From: Cherax quadricarinatus
Taxonomy: Eukaryota > Arthropoda > Malacostraca > Decapoda > Parastacidae
Reading direction: 5' to 3'
Assembly: GCF_038502225.1 (NCBI RefSeq)
Contig: NW_027195376.1
Span: forward strand, 1-64,000
DNA length: 64,000 nt
Part shown: positions 10,126-21,053 of the stretch, piece by piece
Position numbering within the stretch: the first letter of the stretch is position 1
How the letters are laid out: every line of letters starts with the position of its first letter
Program-made: the position numbers and the translations under genes
The notes under the pieces: model-generated
Seen by the model: only the letters and a program-made list of their open reading frames with translations
Database searches by the model: none
Told to the model about the DNA's origin: nothing

Positions 10126-11760
10126 CTAAGATAAGAGTGCACTAAGTGTGTGGGATCATAATGATATAAATTTGCCGGATAACAATGTAGTCAGTGTCTA
10201 CGATGTGAGGAAAACAGATTTCTAGAGTAACATTGAATTAAGAGGATAACAGTTCACCAAGTTTGTAGTATCACTGTCCACCAACAGAATAGGATCACTC
10301 TGTACAAAGTCTATAATAGCTAAAGACACCAAGTGCATGAAATTGAACCAAATTTGTAGGATCAAAACGCACAGAAGTCAGGTCGAAGCGCATTGTGTTG
10401 AATTACACGACACCATTTTTGCAAGAGCACAGTGCAACAAGAATGTAGGATCATAGTGCACTTTGCATGAATGATTACATTGCACCGTTCATGCTGGGTC
10501 ACTTTGCACCAAGGCGCACCATGCGTGTGTAAGATCACAATACACGGTTCACGGAACGTGGGATTAAGTGCATTAAGTGCGTAGGATCACAAAGCATCAA
10601 GTGTGTAGGATAGGATCACAATGTATCACTGTGTCATGTGTCTACGATCAGAGTGCGTCAGGTGATTACGATCACAGTGTGTAAGATCACAGAGCAAACA
10701 AATAACGTGTAGAATATCAGTGTAATATTTGCATGATCAAAGTAGACCAAGTGTGAATTATCACAGTGGAAAAAGTGTGTACGAACTGAAGGATCAAAGA
10801 AAAGCAAGTTTGTATGTTCTCAGTGAATCACCTAAATAAGATCACAGTGAGCCAAGAATTAGGATATCAGTACACCAGTATTTAAGATTACAGTTTGCTA
10901 ACAGTGAGGAATTTGTAATGGCATCAGTGAACCAAGGGTTTAGGAACACAGTGAACCAGGAGTGAATGTTCACTAAGCATGTGCAATAACATTGCAACAA
11001 TTGTGTAATACCATTATGAACCAAGTCTGTAAGATCACAGTGCACCACGAGTGTTCAATCACAGTACACCAAGAATGAATGATAAAGTGTACCGAGGCTT
11101 CGTGATCACTGAGTATCAAGAGTGAATTCGCTTTCACTGTTAAGTGTGCTGGAGGATCACACTGAATGAACAGTGTGAAATTGCAGTTCACCGTATGTAC
11201 AGAATTACGGTGCATCAAGTTTATTGAGATCACATTGCACTAAGTGTGTAGGATGTCCCTGCATTAATTGAATTAGCTCATAAGCTGAATTACAATACAA
11301 AATGCATTTACGATTGCAGTGTATGAAGTGTGTAGAGTTATAGTGCACCAAGTATGTAGGAAAACAGTGCAATAAGAATTTAGGATCACAGAACACCATG
11401 ACTGAGAGACCAAGGAATGAAAACTGTGTAGGATCTCAGTGCAAGTATAGTGTAGGAAGATGAAGTAAATAGAATTATCTAAAGTACATTATCCCATGGA
11501 ACAATGTGTGTAAGATTTGTGCACCAAATATACGGCTTCATAGTGAACCAGCTATGCAGGATCACACTGCACAAAGTTTGCTTATTCACAACGTAAAATG
11601 TGAGTAATGTTACAGAGCGCCAAGTTTGTAGAATGTAGCTGCAAATTGTGTGTTACACCACCGTGCACAAAGTTCGTAGGAACACAATACAAAATGTGTA
11701 CAGTGTTAGATCACTGTGACGTGCGTGGAGTATACTATAGTTTGTTCAACGTTCAATGGG
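10126..11760. repeat. Degenerate minisatellite tail, second part
   Basis: Diverged units around the consensus CACAGTGCACCAAGTGTGTAGGAT at irregular 24-30 bp spacing. Short frames on either strand have no coding hallmarks. I read this as the aged edge of the array. Confidence 0.7.
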
Positions 11761-12095
11761 TGTGTGATGAACTAGGGCATGTTAATAGTGAGAGCCATGT
11801 TCCCCAGGCAAGGTGACATCACACCTGTCAACCTGGCTGGAAGGCAGACACTTGTATTCTCTGGTCGAATACACTTCTCATGCTTTGAGAAGCTCTCTGC
11901 TTTGTCTTATCCTTACACTGTTAACGTAATAACTTGCCTGTATAACTTTTGTACATACTGGTGAAGGAATATAAAGAAACAATTATCTCTTCTGTGTTTG
12001 CCTTTCCCTTGTCATGCCCGGATGCATGCAACATTGATAACTTTGTTTACGGCCAGCTGATACTGGCCTTGATTGCTGTGTTCTAATAATCACCG
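11761..12095 (+). mobile_element. Possible solo LTR inserted in the minisatellite
   Basis: About 330 bp with no minisatellite words interrupts the decayed array. It holds a TGTACATACTGGTGAAGGAA stretch followed by AATATAAAGAAAC (polyadenylation-like) and starts with TG. A similar TGTACATACT..TGGTGAAGG arrangement occurs in the insert at 32137-32530. Ends and target duplication are not resolved. Confidence 0.35.
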
Positions 12096-12800
12096 TACAT
12101 AAAGATTACAGGACCATAATATAGGATAACAGTGCACCAAAAGTATACGATAAGAGTGCACCAAGAGTATTGGATTATAAGTCATCAAGGGAATGTAAGA
12201 TTAAAGTGCAGGTAATATAGTGGATCACAGTGTTCTGATGGGTATGATAAAATCCTCTAAAAAGTAAGATGAGAGTTCTGTGTATACACACACACAGAAA
12301 GTAGGTTTAAAGTATACCTAGTATATAGGATGAGAGTGCATCAGTGGTGTAGGATGACAGTGAAATTAGTGGTGTAGGATGACAGTGCATTAGTGGTGTA
12401 GGATGACAGTGCATCTGTGGTGTAGGATGACAGTGCATCAGTGGTGTAGTATGACAATGCATCATGAGTGAAGGATCACTGTATATGAAATGTAGGACCA
12501 TATTGCATTAAGTGAACAAATCATAGTCAACAAATATTTGGGATGACAGTGCACTAAATGTGTATGATGACAGTGCACCAAATTTATACGATGAGAGTGC
12601 ACACATTTACAGAGCGCACAAACTTCCACAACTGTGTAAGCTCATAGTGTGAGAAGTGAATATTATCACAGTGCACCAACTGCATAGACAGCATCACAGT
12701 ACAAAAAGTTTATCAGACAACGTAGCAACAAGAGTAGGATCAGTGTACCAGATGGGTAGTCTAACTTGTCATCAAAAGTTTAGGACCACTAATTGTGTAG
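12096..12800. repeat. Degenerate minisatellite tail with a local re-amplification
   Basis: Diverged units continue. At 12325-12480 about six 24-bp units around GATGACAGTGCATCAGTGG are again similar to one another, showing a secondary burst of amplification. Confidence 0.7.
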
Positions 12801-12887
12801 AAACACTCACTGTAATAAATAAGGTATCTTGACGATACCTTATTTAACAAGGTATCCATAAAGACTGTTAGTTTATGGAGAATATGA

Positions 12888-12895
12888 TCTTACCC
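12888..12895 (-). other. Splice donor after the signal-peptide exon
   Basis: Minus-strand sequence reads G|GTAAGAT across the exon end at 12894, matching the G|GTAAGT-type donor consensus. Confidence 0.55.
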
Positions 12896-12963
12896 TCGGG
12901 AATGTCGAAGGCAACAAGTGTGGTAGCCATCACCAGCAGCAGCAGCAGCAGGTGCACCTCCAT
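12894..12963 (-). CDS. Signal-peptide first coding exon of a host gene (5' partial)
   Basis: On the minus strand an ATG at 12963 opens a 70-nt coding exon of 23 codons plus one base. It encodes MEVH, six leucines, then VMATTLVAFDIPEG, a short polar start, a strongly hydrophobic core and a plausible cleavage after LVA or VAF. The exon ends at 12894 and runs directly into GTAAGA, a consensus 5' splice donor, giving a phase 1 intron. The six leucines are all CTG, a potential slippage site. The continuation would lie left of 12893 on minus, but the left part of this window is repeats, so the intron is long or the next exon is outside the window. The mature protein is unknown, so no function is assigned. 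Alternative: chance CTG repeat, made less likely by the donor and signal architecture. Confidence 0.6.
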
Positions 12964-13025
12964 CCTGCTTGTGTATTACAATGAGACTAAGAAAACATCC
13001 TGCCCCAGCCACCGAGTACACACAC

Positions 13026-13062
13026 ACCGGAACTGAGAAATAAAAGATTTAAAATAACATTC
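13026..13062 (-). promoter_or_regulatory. Possible arthropod Inr promoter for the signal-peptide exon
   Basis: On minus, TCAGTT at 13036-13031 fits the arthropod initiator TCAGT. An AT-rich TTATTTTAAAT lies just upstream, slightly closer than a canonical TATA box. This would give a 5' leader of about 70 nt to the ATG at 12963. Confidence 0.3.
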
Positions 13063-13139
13063 ACTTACACTTACACACATACAAACTCACTCACAAGCAC
13101 TAATGTACTCAGTCAAGCTCATTCACACACACACTTACC

Positions 13140-13770
13140 GGATATGTCTTCTGAAGGGCACATCAACCAAATAACTACTGCAGCATATGGACGACTACCG
13201 AACCTAAGAATAACATCTCAGTTAGGAGTCGTTCAAGACTCTGTGCACCGTGTACGTCCGGACTAAATTAGAGCATGCAGCACCAGTTTGAAGCCAATAC
13301 CTTGGCAAGCACGTCAGAAAATTAAAGAAAGTGCAAAGTTTGCAACGAGACTAGTCCCGGAGCTAAGGGGCATATTCTACGAGGAGAGGTTAAGGGAAAT
13401 TTACCTTACGATACTGGAGGACAGGAGAGACAGGGGGGAGGGGGGTGCATGATAACATTGAAAATACTGAGAGGAATCGACAAGGTGGACAGAGGTAAGA
13501 TGTTCCAGAGATGGGACACAGTGACAAGGGGTCACAATTGGAAATTGAAGAATCAGATGAGTTACAGAGATGTTAGGAACTATTTCTTAAGTCACAGAGT
13601 TGTTAGGAAGTGGAATAATCTGGAAAGTGAAGTGGTGGTGGCAAGATCCATACATAGCTTTAAGAAGAGGTATTATAAAGCTCACAGAGCAAGGAGTGAG
13701 TGACCGAGTAGTGACCAGTGAAGTGGAGGGACCAGGAACTATGAATCGACCTGTGGAACCACAATTATGT
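13140..13770 (+). pseudogene. LINE-B copy 1, RT C-terminal end
   Basis: A 5'-truncated fragment of the CR1/L2-like family dominating 30-50 kb. Recognisable pieces are the HINQIT-like, EERLREI-like, RGIDKVDR, WKLK..M and SHRVVRKWNNLE segments, the last in an open frame at 13449-13703. It ends in the family 3' UTR (GAACCACAATTA) and passes directly into an endonuclease fragment of a second copy. Stops and frameshifts make it inactive. Confidence 0.75.
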
Positions 13771-15460
13771 GTGGCAAGAAAGAATCACTGAGGCATCCCC
13801 GGATCTCACAGGGTGATAACATATATGATCTTCCAGCCTCTATATCAGATCCTGAGGAAAGTCAGGGGAAACAGAGAGGCCGGAGGACTTGATCTATTCA
13901 TGAAAATCTAATCAAATTTTGATGAGATGGGAGGACTAGTCAGAGGTGTAGTGGATGACCACGTAGTAGGAACACTTCAAACTGAAAGTCCAAATATGAT
14001 GATAGCAGTGATGTACAACCCACGCTAATCCCTCTCACCTCTCAGATCTGTGGGCAAAGACCATGGACCCAAGAACCTATAAACCAGAATAGAGTGTTCA
14101 AAAGAAGCTTAAGGTATGGTATACCAAAGCAAATGGAATAACAAATGAGAGTGAGGAGTGACATTAACGAATCATGGAGGTCATAACACTCATGGAGACA
14201 AAACTTATGGAGATGATAACAGACGCGATCTTACTGACTGGATAACATATCCTGAGGAAGGACAGAGGAAACAGAGTGGGGAGGTGGAGTTGCACTGCTC
14301 ACCACAAACTAGTGGAACTTTGAGGAGAAGGGAGGAATGGATAAAGGGGTCAGCAGTTGACTATATAGTAAGAACTTTTCAGACCAGGAGTCCAAAAGTG
14401 GTGATAACACTAATGTACAACCCACCACTGAATAGCAAGATACCAAGACAAGAGAATAATGACAACAACAGAGCAATGGTGGATACACTAGCCGAGGCCA
14501 GAAGGGCCTATATAAAATGGGAAAGCTACTGGTCATGGGGGGACTTTAGCTAACGGAGAGTAACTGGGAAAGCCTGTAGCAACGCGGGGAGGGACCAGAA
14601 ATGTGAAAGGAAAAGATGTTGGAATTGGTACTGTAAAACGTCATGCATCAACATGTTCGAGACAACCAGAAAGAGAGGAAGGGATGAACCAGCAAGACTG
14701 GACCTTGTATTCACCTTCAGCTACTTGACACGTAGCAAAATGGCTAGCACACTCAGCTCAAACACTGAGGTCTGGTGATCGAATCCCCGGTATGACTGGA
14801 AAACATTAGGACATGTTTAAATAGGACACCTGCCCTCCTTGTTTACCAATCAATACAATGGGTACCAGGGTGTTAGTCGACTAGTGTGTGTTGCATCCTG
14901 GGACAAAATTGACCTAATTTACCCGAAATTCTCCACTTAACAAGGGGCTTTCTGTACAGTATGTCACTGATGTCAGATAGGCCTGTATACCTTGTACATG
15001 TACTTATAGAAATAAAGATAATAATAATCATACCATTATAGGGGATATTTAATATGTAAGGCTCCTAGGCGGTAGTGATCACTTGGTCTTAAGAATCGAA
15101 TACCTTGTGGAGTTAACAGTGGAGAGTGAAACAGCACGGAAAGGAGGAGAAAAAGTCAAACATGAAGTCAGACATGAAGAAATTCATGTATGAGGTGCAG
15201 TAAGGAAGAGCACTAGAAGGAAAGGCTGTAAATGAAATGATGGATCTCATGGCCACAAAGTGCAGGAAGGCAGAAGAGAAGTTCGTACTCAGGGACAATA
15301 GAAACAATGGAATTACCAGAGTGAGCACATAGTTAACTTAGAAGTGTAGAGAGGCCAAAGCAAAGTGGGCTAGAGCACAGAAAAAGTATAGAAGGCAAAG
15401 GACTAGTGAAAACAAAAAGCTGAGCTGAAAAACCAGAAACGAATTTGCAAGGATAGAGTA
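13771..15460 (+). pseudogene. LINE-B copy 2, endonuclease and linker, split by a SINE
   Basis: Heavily decayed endonuclease sequence: words corresponding to EEWHERI, TETKL, DAIF, VMYNPP, a GDF-like core and RLDLVF are found in shifting frames at 13775-14724. After the SINE it resumes with the G-S-D-H segment (about 15065) and the basic linker KKYRRQR (about 15390). Part of the endonuclease appears twice (13775-14030 and 14095-14720), so two fragments may be joined. Confidence 0.65.
14722..15035 (+). mobile_element. tRNA-derived SINE
   Basis: The head holds an A-box-like TAGCAAAATGGCTAGC and a B-box-like GATCGAATCC about 40 bp further on, the spacing expected of a tRNA-derived RNA polymerase III promoter. 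A unique body (GGGTGTTAGTCGACTAG, GCATCCTGGGAC) follows, ending in AATAAAGATAATAATAAT. It interrupts the LINE-B endonuclease reading frame. I recognise it as a common decapod SINE. It is not a functional tRNA gene because the anticodon arm and acceptor do not fold properly. Confidence 0.75.
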
Positions 15461-15689
15461 CGTATCAACGTATTCTTACTGCTGCACAGCTTCGTGAGTG
15501 TATCTGCAACAAGCTAAGGTCTGATTGGTACAATATGGCATTCCAAAGTGGTAATGTGGGGATGGGGAAGGGGCAGCTCCGGAACACATGCAGGACAATT
15601 TTCCAGCTGTAGAAACTAGTGGTGATTCATTATTTCGGGTGTAAGTCAGATTCATTAGTGAACGAGTTAGTCAAACTCAATCTTTAGCA

Positions 15690-16252
15690 AACCAGGAAGC
15701 AGCGTGCCTTTGCTAAGGAGGAATTTGTCTCCTCTCCTTCTCTATAGAGTTTTTCAAAAATCTGAGTCTCTCATACCTCGTTTCTTTGATTCCAAACCTA
15801 AGCAGTTTTTCGAATATTTCGAGAACCAGGCTCGAGCTCTACTATGGCCATTCGAGCGCTGGGCAGCACTGGTCCATACAGCATTGTATAGTAAAGCACA
15901 AGAGTTCACGGCTAGTCTGAGTGAAGAAGATTTGTCTAATTACAACGTTGTGAAAGCGGCTGAGATATATCAATGTATTCCTGACAAACAGAGGAGAAAG
16001 TTAATGATAAACAAAAGTCAGTCTGGCTGTTCTCACGTGGATTTTGTTCATATATAATCTAAAATCTTCATTCACCATGTGGTATAAAGCAGCTAATGTT
16101 TCGAACTTAAGTGATTCAATTCAGCTAATAAGGGTTGATAATCTCCTTGAGTTGGTTGGTCCGGACATAAAGGTCTTTTTTAAAAACCATAAAGTGAAAA
16201 CTGCTATAGAGATACCTAACCGATCATTAATCGATTGGTCTCTTAACATTTC
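15690..16252 (+). pseudogene. Ty3/gypsy-like gag remnant
   Basis: An open frame at 15704-16057 reads LIPRFFDSKPKQFFEYFE, then LLWPFERWAALVHTAL, SKAQEFTASLSEEDLSNY and VVKAAEIYQCIPDKQRRK. These are the hallmarks of the alpha-helical gag capsid region of Ty3/gypsy retrotransposons. A second frame (16044-16250) continues with WYKAANVSNLSD, VDNLLELVGPDIK and NHKVKTAIE, the expected next gag segment, so one frameshift near 16040 separates them. No nucleocapsid zinc knuckle, protease or RT follows; a (TA)n tract cuts it off at 16257. It is a dead fragment and part of no complete element here. Confidence 0.65.
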
Positions 16253-16255
16253 TTC

Positions 16256-16256
<1 letters not shown>

Positions 16257-16340
<84 letters not shown>
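16257..16340. repeat. (TA)n microsatellite
   Basis: About 42 TA dinucleotides separating the gag remnant from an RTE-like 3' end. Confidence 0.99.
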
Positions 16341-16342
<2 letters not shown>

Positions 16343-16982
16343 ATACATAAGCAAGTCGGCCGTCTCCCACCGAGGCAAAGTGACCAAAAAGAAAGAAAAT
16401 CCCGAAAAAGAAAATACTTTCATCATTCAACACTTTCACCTCACTCACATATAATCACTGTATTTGCAGAGGTGCTCAGAATACAACAGTTTAGAAGCAT
16501 ATACGTATAAAGATACACAACATATCCCTCCAAACTGCCAATATCCCGAACCCCTCCTTTACAGTGCAGGCATTGTACTTCCCATTTCCAGGACTCAAGA
16601 ACGGCTATATAAAAATAACCGGTTTCCCTGAATCCTTTAACCAAATATTACCCTGCTCACACTCCAACAGATCGTCAGGTCCCAAATACCATTCGTCTCC
16701 ATTCACTCCTATCGAACACGCTCACGCACGCCTGCTGGAAGTCCAAGCCCCTCGCCCACAAAACCTCCCTTACCCCTTCCTTCCAACCTTTTCGAGGACG
16801 ACCCCTACCCCGCCTTCCTTCCCCTACAGATTTAAATGCTCTCCATGTCATTCTACTGTGATCCATTCTCTCTAAATGATCAAACCACCTCAACAACCCC
16901 TTTTCAGCCCTCTGACTAATACTTTTATTAAGTCCACACCTCCTAATTTCCACACTCCGAATTTTCTGCATATTATTTACAC
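16341..16982 (-). pseudogene. RTE-like LINE (LINE-R), 3' UTR and C-terminal RT fragment
   Basis: On minus, a frame ending at 16675 reads MQKIRSVEIRR, ERAEKGLLRWF-like, RMDHSRMTWRAF, GRRGRGRPRKGWKEGVREVL and ARGLDFQQACVSVFDRSEWR. This is the C-terminus shared with the better preserved copy at 54927-56520. The 3' UTR lies at 16341-16670 and abuts (TA)n. The upstream side is cut by (CA)n at 16983. The fragment lacks the catalytic RT core. Confidence 0.75.
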
Positions 16983-17774
<792 letters not shown>

Positions 17775-17935
17775 ATGCACGACAAGGCACGCGGGGGGGG
17801 GGGGAATCTTTAGCTCAAGTACTTTCACGCTGTCCATTGCGTCATCAGGAGCTGTGCAATGCTGCGAGGCAGCAACCATTGCATGGAGAGAGGTCTCAGA
17901 GTAGCGTAGGTGTCACCGGCCACGGTTTACTTTAG
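17775..17935 (-). repeat. Inverted terminal repeat fragment of PLE family C
   Basis: This segment is the reverse complement of 18845-18975 with modest divergence, including the G-rich tract at 17790-17804. It places an inverted terminal repeat 5' of the GIY-YIG fragment at 17960-18330. Confidence 0.7.
17812..17853 (-). ncRNA. Hammerhead-like module C, copy 1
   Basis: On minus: AGCUC, CUGAUGA core, ACGC/GCGU stem II, GAAA, GUAC, UU, GAGCU. Stem I is five perfect pairs. The A of the stem II ACGC overlaps the last core base, one base tighter than the textbook junction. Confidence 0.6.
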
Positions 17936-18375
17936 ACTGTGGTTAGTGAAAGACTGATTAAAAACACATCCTCCAACAAAGTTGGTGGGGTTTACAAGGT
18001 CCCATGCACTCAGTGTCCTCTCTTATGTATAGGTCAAACAGGTAAATTTCTGGAAAACCAGAATTGCCTAGCATAAATACTCAGTCAGGACAGGGCAGGA
18101 GTCGAACGCTATCTTTAACCACGTTAGTGCACGCAATCACCCTCCGGGGTGGGCTGCTGCCAAGATTATAGTACCAAATAATTCTGTCATGGAAAGAAAC
18201 ATAATTGAATCTTCCTTCTTCAAACATGAAATGAATACAGTATACAACTCAAATTATGGATTATACAAGCTCGATAATTATTTAGTAGAGTCCATTGTAC
18301 ACAATCTTAAAGATCAGTGCTACATTGGTGACGCCCGACCAGTGTCTACGCACCAAACCTTCAAACTACGTCAGT
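17936..18375 (+). pseudogene. PLE family C, GIY-YIG endonuclease remnant
   Basis: Broken frames read GGVYKVPCTQC, then IGQTGKFLEN, and after several stops (18189-18330) MERNIIESSFFKH with NYGLYKLDNYL. The order C-x2-C, GQTGK and the NIIES..GLYKLD tail matches the C-terminal GIY-YIG domain of Penelope-like elements and aligns with the copies at 57-64 kb, though clearly a different family. A stretch of 18060-18180 is disrupted by multiple stops. No RT is left upstream. The module C ribozyme-like sequences flank it on both sides. Confidence 0.75.
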
Positions 18376-18790
18376 TTTGATGGTTATATAACGCTTGTAG
18401 CTGTTAATGTACCATACAGTTAATTGCACACAAAATTACGAGATAACGTAAGGGGAGGTTAAAGGGTATTAGTATAATTTAGATCATAGATACATTATCA
18501 GATAGGCATAGAATATCCCCATGTATGGCATATTAACCGACACAGAGAATAATAGTAGACATTATTTAGGAAGAGATACTTCTGAGTACATGGGTAGAAC
18601 ATTCCAGTACCTCAGAGTAGGACATTTAAGCTGACAAAGAGCACATTGGATCATTTCTTTCATTATTTGAAAAGGTCGCACATAATATTAGCTATCCATG
18701 TCCACAGTATCTAACGAGAAACTTATTTTCTCAAAAAACATGACCTGTTATAAACGATTAGAAAATGCTTAAGACTGGATTTTTATATCT
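18376..18790. other. Probable 3' UTR of PLE family C, nothing else recognised
   Basis: AT-rich sequence between the endonuclease remnant and the downstream terminal repeat, with no frame or structure I can support. Confidence 0.3.
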
Positions 18791-19012
18791 TATAATTTCA
18801 TATTGACATCTCAGAAACCCTCCTACCCCATATGGGGAGTAAGAGGGATGATGGTAGGGTGGTGTTGGCACTCTGCTTTGGTTGCTACCTTGCAACATTG
18901 CACAGCTCCTGATGATGCAATGGAAAGTGTGAAAGTACTTGAGCTAAAGGTTCCCCCCCATCCCCGTGGCTTGTCCTGCATAGTTAAGATCGCCCGTCTG
19001 CGATTGTTTGCA
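18791..19012 (+). repeat. Terminal repeat (pLTR-like) of PLE family C
   Basis: Direct-orientation counterpart of the inverted piece at 17775-17935, ending at (TA)n. It contains ribozyme-like module C. Confidence 0.65.
18904..18945 (+). ncRNA. Hammerhead-like module C, copy 2
   Basis: Stem I AGCTC 18904-18908 with GAGCT 18941-18945; core CTGATGA 18909-18915; stem II ATGC 18915-18918 with GTGT 18927-18930; GAAA 18931-18934; GTAC then TT, predicted cleavage after 18940. Compared with copy 1, ACGC/GCGU has become AUGC/GUGU, so every stem II pair is kept through wobble changes. Confidence 0.6.
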
Positions 19013-20124
<1,112 letters not shown>

Positions 20125-21051
20125 ATGGCTTGCTTCTACAGTGTTTTAAAAGCTGAGGTTGGAGAGTTGAAGGAGGAGGTCTTGCTTCTCCAGGAGGAGA
20201 TTAGGAGTCTGAAGGTCCACCTCAATGGGCCTGGGAGAGAGTGTGAGGTGGTTGGAGATGTGGGGAATGAGGCTTCTAGCAGTGAGGTGCAGTCTGTCTC
20301 TCACTGTGAGGAGGCTGTAGGTGGGGTGGTAGCAACGGCTACCAGCAGTGAGGTGCAGCCCAGCACCTGCTACAAGTGGCGAGTTGTTCACAGTAATGGG
20401 AGGCGCATCAGAGTAAGGAAAGTTAAGAGTGCAGATCTGAAGGTAGGAAATCGCTTCTCTGTTCTCCAGGATGAATGTACTTCAGTGGCCAGTGAAGGTA
20501 AGGGTACTACTGCCCCTGCTAATGAAGGTAAGCGCATTCTTGTGGTTGGTGACTCTCAGGTAAGATATGTTGATCGTGCTTTTTGTAATAGGAATAAGAA
20601 GATGAGAGATAGAGTGTGCTTCCCTGGAGCTGGTGTTGGGGACATTGTCAACAGACTGGATAATATCATGTCAGGTAATGGGAACAAGCCCATTATCTGT
20701 CTCAGTGCTGGTGGAAATGATATTGGGAAGGGTAGGAGAGAAGAGCTGCTAGATAAGTACAGGTCAGCTATAGATTTCATTAAGTCTAAGGGAGGGATCC
20801 CAATCATATGTAGCATCTTGCCTAGAAGGGGAGTAGGAAATGAATGGTTGTCTAGGGCAATTGGTGTAAATTGCTGGCTAGACAGATACTGCAAGGAACT
20901 TGCAATCCCATTCATTGACAACTGGAACAACTTTTATGGCAAACATGATATGTATGCAAGGGATGGGGTTCATCTCTCTGGGGCAGGGGTGGTAGCACTT
21001 GCAGACTCGATTGAGAAGGCCATTGGTGAAATGCCTATGATTTTAAACTGA
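20125..21051 (+). CDS. CR1 LINE ORF1, SGNH esterase-like protein
   Basis: An ATG at 20125 is the first base of unique CR1 sequence and gives about 308 residues; the open frame upstream of it belongs to the interrupted RLE element. The N-terminus is a short Glu/Leu-rich coiled coil (VGELKEEVLLLQEEIRSLKV). Residues from about 130 form an SGNH hydrolase fold: block I VVGDSQVRY with nucleophile Ser in GDSQ, block II PGAGVGDIV, block III SAGGNDIG and block V RDGVHLS with the Asp-x2-His pair. Esterase-type ORF1 is known in CR1 LINEs; its substrate is uncertain and a lipid or membrane role has been proposed. The stop overlaps the ORF2 start as TGATG. The natural start may have been lost by 5' truncation. 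Confidence 0.88.
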   Translation: MACFYSVLKAEVGELKEEVLLLQEEIRSLKVHLNGPGRECEVVGDVGNEASSSEVQSVSHCEEAVGGVVATATSSEVQPSTCYKWRVVHSNGRRIRVRKVKSADLKVGNRFSVLQDECTSVASEGKGTTAPANEGKRILVVGDSQVRYVDRAFCNRNKKMRDRVCFPGAGVGDIVNRLDNIMSGNGNKPIICLSAGGNDIGKGRREELLDKYRSAIDFIKSKGGIPIICSILPRRGVGNEWLSRAIGVNCWLDRYCKELAIPFIDNWNNFYGKHDMYARDGVHLSGAGVVALADSIEKAIGEMPMILN

Positions 21052-21053
21052 TG
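21049..21053 (+). promoter_or_regulatory. TGATG stop-start overlap between CR1 ORF1 and ORF2
   Basis: The ORF1 stop TGA and the ORF2 ATG share the A at 21051. Such overlaps permit translation of ORF2 by termination-reinitiation, as known for some non-LTR retrotransposons. Confidence 0.6.

Noticed and set aside
14722..14800. Functional tRNA gene
   Set aside because: Boxes A and B are present but no cloverleaf forms and a SINE body and tail follow.
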